Assembly (NCBI GenBank): GCA_001899685.1 | Contig: MKWG01000043.1 | Location: forward strand, 515,942-579,941 | DNA: 64,000 nt | Source: Sphingobacteriales bacterium 44-15 | GTDB taxonomy: Bacteria; Bacteroidota; Bacteroidia; Chitinophagales; Chitinophagaceae | Direction: 5' to 3' | Shown here: positions 61,084 to 64,000 of the stretch, in pieces | How the letters are laid out: the number at the start of each line of letters is the position of its first letter | How positions within the stretch are numbered: the stretch's first letter is position 1 | Notes under the pieces: generated by a model | Told to the model about the DNA's origin: nothing | Seen by the model: the letters and a program-made list of their open reading frames with translations, nothing else | Databases searched by the model: none | Program-made: the position numbers and the translations under genes

Positions 61084-63168
61084 ATGAGCAGGTATTTTAT
61101 AATCTATGTAACTATTATCTTGTTTAGCTGCAACATAGCACATGCGCAGGTAGTTTTAAGCGATACCGTCAAAAGCCTTGAGGAAATCATTATTATTAAA
61201 GAAAAGCAAACCAAGGATTCAAGATCAGGAGCTGTAAAGCTGAGCCACTCGGATATTTTATTAATTCCAAGTTTGCTTGGATCAAATGACCCTTTAAAAG
61301 CATTGCAAACCCTGCCCGGGATTATTAATGGCGGAGATGGTAATGCAGGACTGTATGTGAGAGGCAGTGATCCCGGGCAAACGCAAATATTATATAACGG
61401 CATACCGGTATATAACCCCAATCATTTATTCGGGCTGTACTCTGTTTTTAATCCCAATAGCATTGGCAGCATAAGTATATACAAATCTGCCCCGCCGGCA
61501 TGGTACGGAGATCGCCTGGCAGCTTTTGTGGACGTAGAGAGTAACTGGAAAAGACCAGACTCGGTGCGGCTTAATCTTGATATAGGATTACTGGCAAGTA
61601 GTATAGGACTCAAAACCCCGGTCTCAAAAAAAACATTTGCAGACCTGCAGATACGAAAATCATACATGAATTACACTGTCTGGCCTATAGTAAGCTCCAT
61701 GACTAAAAAAGGGCGGAGCTATGATAAGATCAGGTATGACTTTTATGATCTTAACATAGGTATAAAGCACCAGCTTAATGATAACAACAGCCTGTCATTA
61801 TCATTATATAACGGTGAAGACCGGTTTCACCTTGCCATTTCAGACAGCAGTAACCACCATGCCATGCAATGGGGCAACCTGCTTGCCGGTCTGCAATGGA
61901 ATGGTTATTTTAAAAACCAGGTATCGCTGGTAAGTAAACTTTACTATACCGGATACAAGTTTAGCTTCGGAGTGACTCTTGGAGATATTTATGCCAGGAT
62001 CATTAACCGCATTCAAACAACTGGGTTTGAAAATAAATTGACAAAGCAATGGAAAGATCACGTTCTTAATGCAGGTATTTCTTTTAAATATCATACTATA
62101 AGTCCGTACAACACCACCTCAGATATAAACGGAGAGCCCAACACCGGGGATAATATACTGACACAACATGCTTTTGAAACAAATTTCTTTATAAATGATG
62201 GTATAACGTTCTCACGAAAGTGGTTTACCAATATAGGGATCAGGTATACGCAGTTTAATTATAAAGGAGACAGGGACAGTACTATCAACAGGAAGGCTTA
62301 TCGCTGGATAGCTCCTTCTTTAAGCCTCCGTTATACAATTACCAACGAGCTGTTTTTAAGGCTTGGCGCCAATATTAGCTATCAGCCACTGCATTTAATT
62401 CCCGTAAGCACGAATGCTTTACCTATTGATTTCTGGATTGCAGACAATGAATTAATGAAACCTTCAACAGCAAAACAATTTTCATTAGGCATATATACAC
62501 AGCACAAAAAATCATACGAAGCCTATCTTGATTTGTTTTACAAACGCATGGACCATCTAATGGAATACACCGGTTACTTTTCACAGGAACAGCATGATGA
62601 TATTACCCGCCAGTTTTATTACGGTAAAGGAAACAGTTATGGCGCCGAAATATTATTAAAGAAAACCAGCGGAAAGCTTACCGGTAGCATTTCATATACA
62701 TTCTCACGCAGCTTACGGCAATTTGCAATGATCAATGATGGTAAGCAATTCCCATTTAAGTATGACCGTCCCAATCAGCTCGTCATTACCGCTCATTACA
62801 CTTTAACAGAAAAGGTAAGCTTAAGCGCTTTATTTACATTTTGCGACGGCAGCACCTACACGCCGGAAATGGCAAGATATATGATAAGGGATAATGTAAT
62901 AACCGAATACGGAGATTATAACAGTAACAGAATTGCAGCATATCACCGGCTGGATCTTTCCCTGGTGTATAAAATGAAGCCTCTCGGGAAGTTTAAGCAG
63001 GAAATGAATTTCTCTGTTATAAATGTATACAACCACAAAAATGTTTTGTACAACTATTATAAATATTCAGGAGAATTATCAGGCAGCCACCCTTATATAA
63101 AAAGCGAGATGAGAGATATATCTGTGCTTCCGATTATACCGAGCGTGGTGTACAAATTAAGTTTATGA
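61084..63168 (+). CDS. TonB-dependent receptor without N-terminal extension
   Basis: The start used gives 694 residues with a signal (YFIIYVTIILFSCNIAHAQ). Unlike SusC proteins it lacks the carboxypeptidase-regulatory domain and goes straight to a plug: SLEEIIIIKEKQTKD, SDILLIPSLLGSNDPLKALQTLPGI, GLYVRGSDPGQTQILYNGIPVYNPNHLFGLYSVFNP and IYKSAPPAWYGDRLAAFVDVES. A barrel follows, ending IPSVVYKLSL. Such receptors pair with DUF4249 lipoproteins in Bacteroidota; the stop overlaps that gene by four bases (ATGA). The transported molecule is unknown. Confidence 0.93.
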   Translation: MSRYFIIYVTIILFSCNIAHAQVVLSDTVKSLEEIIIIKEKQTKDSRSGAVKLSHSDILLIPSLLGSNDPLKALQTLPGIINGGDGNAGLYVRGSDPGQTQILYNGIPVYNPNHLFGLYSVFNPNSIGSISIYKSAPPAWYGDRLAAFVDVESNWKRPDSVRLNLDIGLLASSIGLKTPVSKKTFADLQIRKSYMNYTVWPIVSSMTKKGRSYDKIRYDFYDLNIGIKHQLNDNNSLSLSLYNGEDRFHLAISDSSNHHAMQWGNLLAGLQWNGYFKNQVSLVSKLYYTGYKFSFGVTLGDIYARIINRIQTTGFENKLTKQWKDHVLNAGISFKYHTISPYNTTSDINGEPNTGDNILTQHAFETNFFINDGITFSRKWFTNIGIRYTQFNYKGDRDSTINRKAYRWIAPSLSLRYTITNELFLRLGANISYQPLHLIPVSTNALPIDFWIADNELMKPSTAKQFSLGIYTQHKKSYEAYLDLFYKRMDHLMEYTGYFSQEQHDDITRQFYYGKGNSYGAEILLKKTSGKLTGSISYTFSRSLRQFAMINDGKQFPFKYDRPNQLVITAHYTLTEKVSLSALFTFCDGSTYTPEMARYMIRDNVITEYGDYNSNRIAAYHRLDLSLVYKMKPLGKFKQEMNFSVINVYNHKNVLYNYYKYSGELSGSHPYIKSEMRDISVLPIIPSVVYKLSL

Positions 63169-63995
63169 TGAAAATATTGTTTTCTCTGCTGATCATAATA
63201 TGCTGTACCGCCTGTAACAAAGCGGTAAACACCAAAACCTTCGCGCCTAAGTTTGTTGTTGAAGGCTGGATTGAAAATGATGATTTTCCCGTGGTCAAGC
63301 TTACTCATAATCTTCCTGTTGATGCGGTACTTGATTCCGCCCAGTTAGAGGAAATTGTTATTCGTTGGGCGAAAGTAGAAGTACAAACAGACGACGCCTC
63401 CGAAATATTGACCCTTGTAAGAGATAAAAATATATTTCCATACTACATTTACAAAGGCACACAATTAAGGGGAAAAACCGGCAAAAAGTATAAGCTGATC
63501 GTGACGTATGCGGAAAATGTATTAACAGCAGAGACCAGCATACCCGGTAAGCCACTCATTGATAATGTAAACTTTTATAAGGTAGACGACAGCTCTTACC
63601 AGGTAAATCTTTCCTTTACCGATAATGCCGGCAGCAAAGATTATTATCGCTTTTACACAAAACCAGACAGCTCAGCACTATATAGCCCTACTACTCCCGG
63701 CGGTTTCAGCGATGCGTTATTTAATGGCAGGAGTGTTTCCTTTCAGTTGTTCCGCAACCGTTATTCCAATATCTCGCCTTATACCGGAGCTTATTTTCAT
63801 TACGGTGATAAAGTGAATGTAAAGCTGACAAACATGGACAGTATAAGCTTTACCTGCTGGGAAGCAATAAGCAGGGAAACCGCACGAATACCTTTTTTGA
63901 ACAGTGGCGGCGATATACCATCCAATATCAGGGGAGCGGCTTTAGGAATATGGTATGGCGCAGCTTCCAGCGTTCATACAGCCATTGCATATTAA
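63165..63995 (+). CDS. DUF4249 lipoprotein partner of the TonB receptor
   Basis: A 276-residue lipoprotein (LFSLLIIICCTACNKAV, lipobox CTAC). The DUF4249 pattern is visible: KFVVEGWIENDDFPVVKLTHNLP, AKVEVQTDDASEILTLV, YKGTQLRGKTGKKYKLIVTYAENVLTAETSIPGKPLID, FTDNAGSKDYYRFYT and NIRGAALGIWYGAASS near the C terminus. It ends inside the window by five bases. It probably helps the receptor at the cell surface. Translation is likely coupled to the receptor by the ATGA overlap. Confidence 0.92.
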   Translation: MMKILFSLLIIICCTACNKAVNTKTFAPKFVVEGWIENDDFPVVKLTHNLPVDAVLDSAQLEEIVIRWAKVEVQTDDASEILTLVRDKNIFPYYIYKGTQLRGKTGKKYKLIVTYAENVLTAETSIPGKPLIDNVNFYKVDDSSYQVNLSFTDNAGSKDYYRFYTKPDSSALYSPTTPGGFSDALFNGRSVSFQLFRNRYSNISPYTGAYFHYGDKVNVKLTNMDSISFTCWEAISRETARIPFLNSGGDIPSNIRGAALGIWYGAASSVHTAIAY

Positions 63996-64000
63996 AAAAG

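Overview
The window looks like a chromosomal segment of a Bacteroidota bacterium, most likely from the Chitinophagaceae. This is inferred from paired SusC/SusD outer-membrane uptake genes, TonB receptor plus DUF4249 pairs, CmcI-like and CDP-sugar glycan genes, many Sec lipoproteins, near absence of Shine-Dalgarno sites, and promoters of the Bacteroidota form TTG-N19/20-TAnnTTTG. I can place the family only by overall character, not by alignment.

Layout. (1) 1-9460: the 3' part of a HisKA_3 histidine kinase; then a periplasmic sugar-oxidation group consisting of a Tat-exported Gfo/Idh/MocA oxidoreductase, a DUF1080 lipoprotein and a beta-propeller/HEAT/cytochrome c dehydrogenase. A DUF3500 gene and a small secreted gene lie between them on the other strand, and a histone-H1-like/SWIB protein follows. 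(2) 9679-18010: a tightly packed nine-gene surface-glycan operon. rfbF, rfbG, an RfbC-type epimerase, a TylC3-type C-methyltransferase and a reductase should make a CDP-linked C-methylated deoxyhexose; a CmcI-like methyltransferase and three glycosyltransferases follow. (3) 18060-23111: small lipoprotein and membrane proteins, an octapeptide-repeat protein, malate dehydrogenase, a thioredoxin-like protein and two tandem DUF1573 proteins. (4) 23112-40391: a free-standing LacI regulator, then a ten-gene minus-strand polysaccharide utilisation locus (PUL): SusC, SusD, two surface lipoproteins, an alginate-lyase/beta-helix fusion, two heparinase II/III-type lyases (one frameshifted), a BNR-4 protein, its own LacI regulator and a GH88 unsaturated glucuronyl hydrolase. 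The enzymes point to a uronic-acid polysaccharide. LacI-type palindromes lie just upstream of susC. (5) 40603-47011: a degraded, AT-richer integrated island. It begins at tRNA-Ser(UGA), carries an integrase relic, an orphan LytTR regulator, a membrane AraC regulator, small membrane proteins, an alpha/beta hydrolase and outer-membrane proteins, and ends at an imperfect copy of the tRNA 3' end that truncates its last gene. (6) 47109-60736: a sulfatase locus with an exported formylglycine-generating enzyme (FGE), tRNA-Cys, a small secreted protein, a second SusC/SusD pair and three cysteine-type sulfatases (CxPxR). Two promoters in it share a 23-bp palindrome, and the SusC gene has a long structured leader with a 35-codon ORF. 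(7) 61084-63995: a TonB receptor with a DUF4249 lipoprotein.

How the genes work together. The two SusCD loci are complementary. The first imports and depolymerises an acidic, probably unsulfated, uronic-acid glycan under LacI control. The second imports a sulfated ligand and desulfates it with enzymes matured by the neighbouring FGE, apparently under a different regulator. Families of short repeats (GTGAAACGT/ACGTTTCAC and CCTGCC..GGCAGG types) occupy many intergenic gaps. The observations I rate highest are the shared sulfatase-locus operator with its leader, the LacI operators before susC, the tRNA-Ser island with its scar, and the CDP-C-methyl-sugar pathway.
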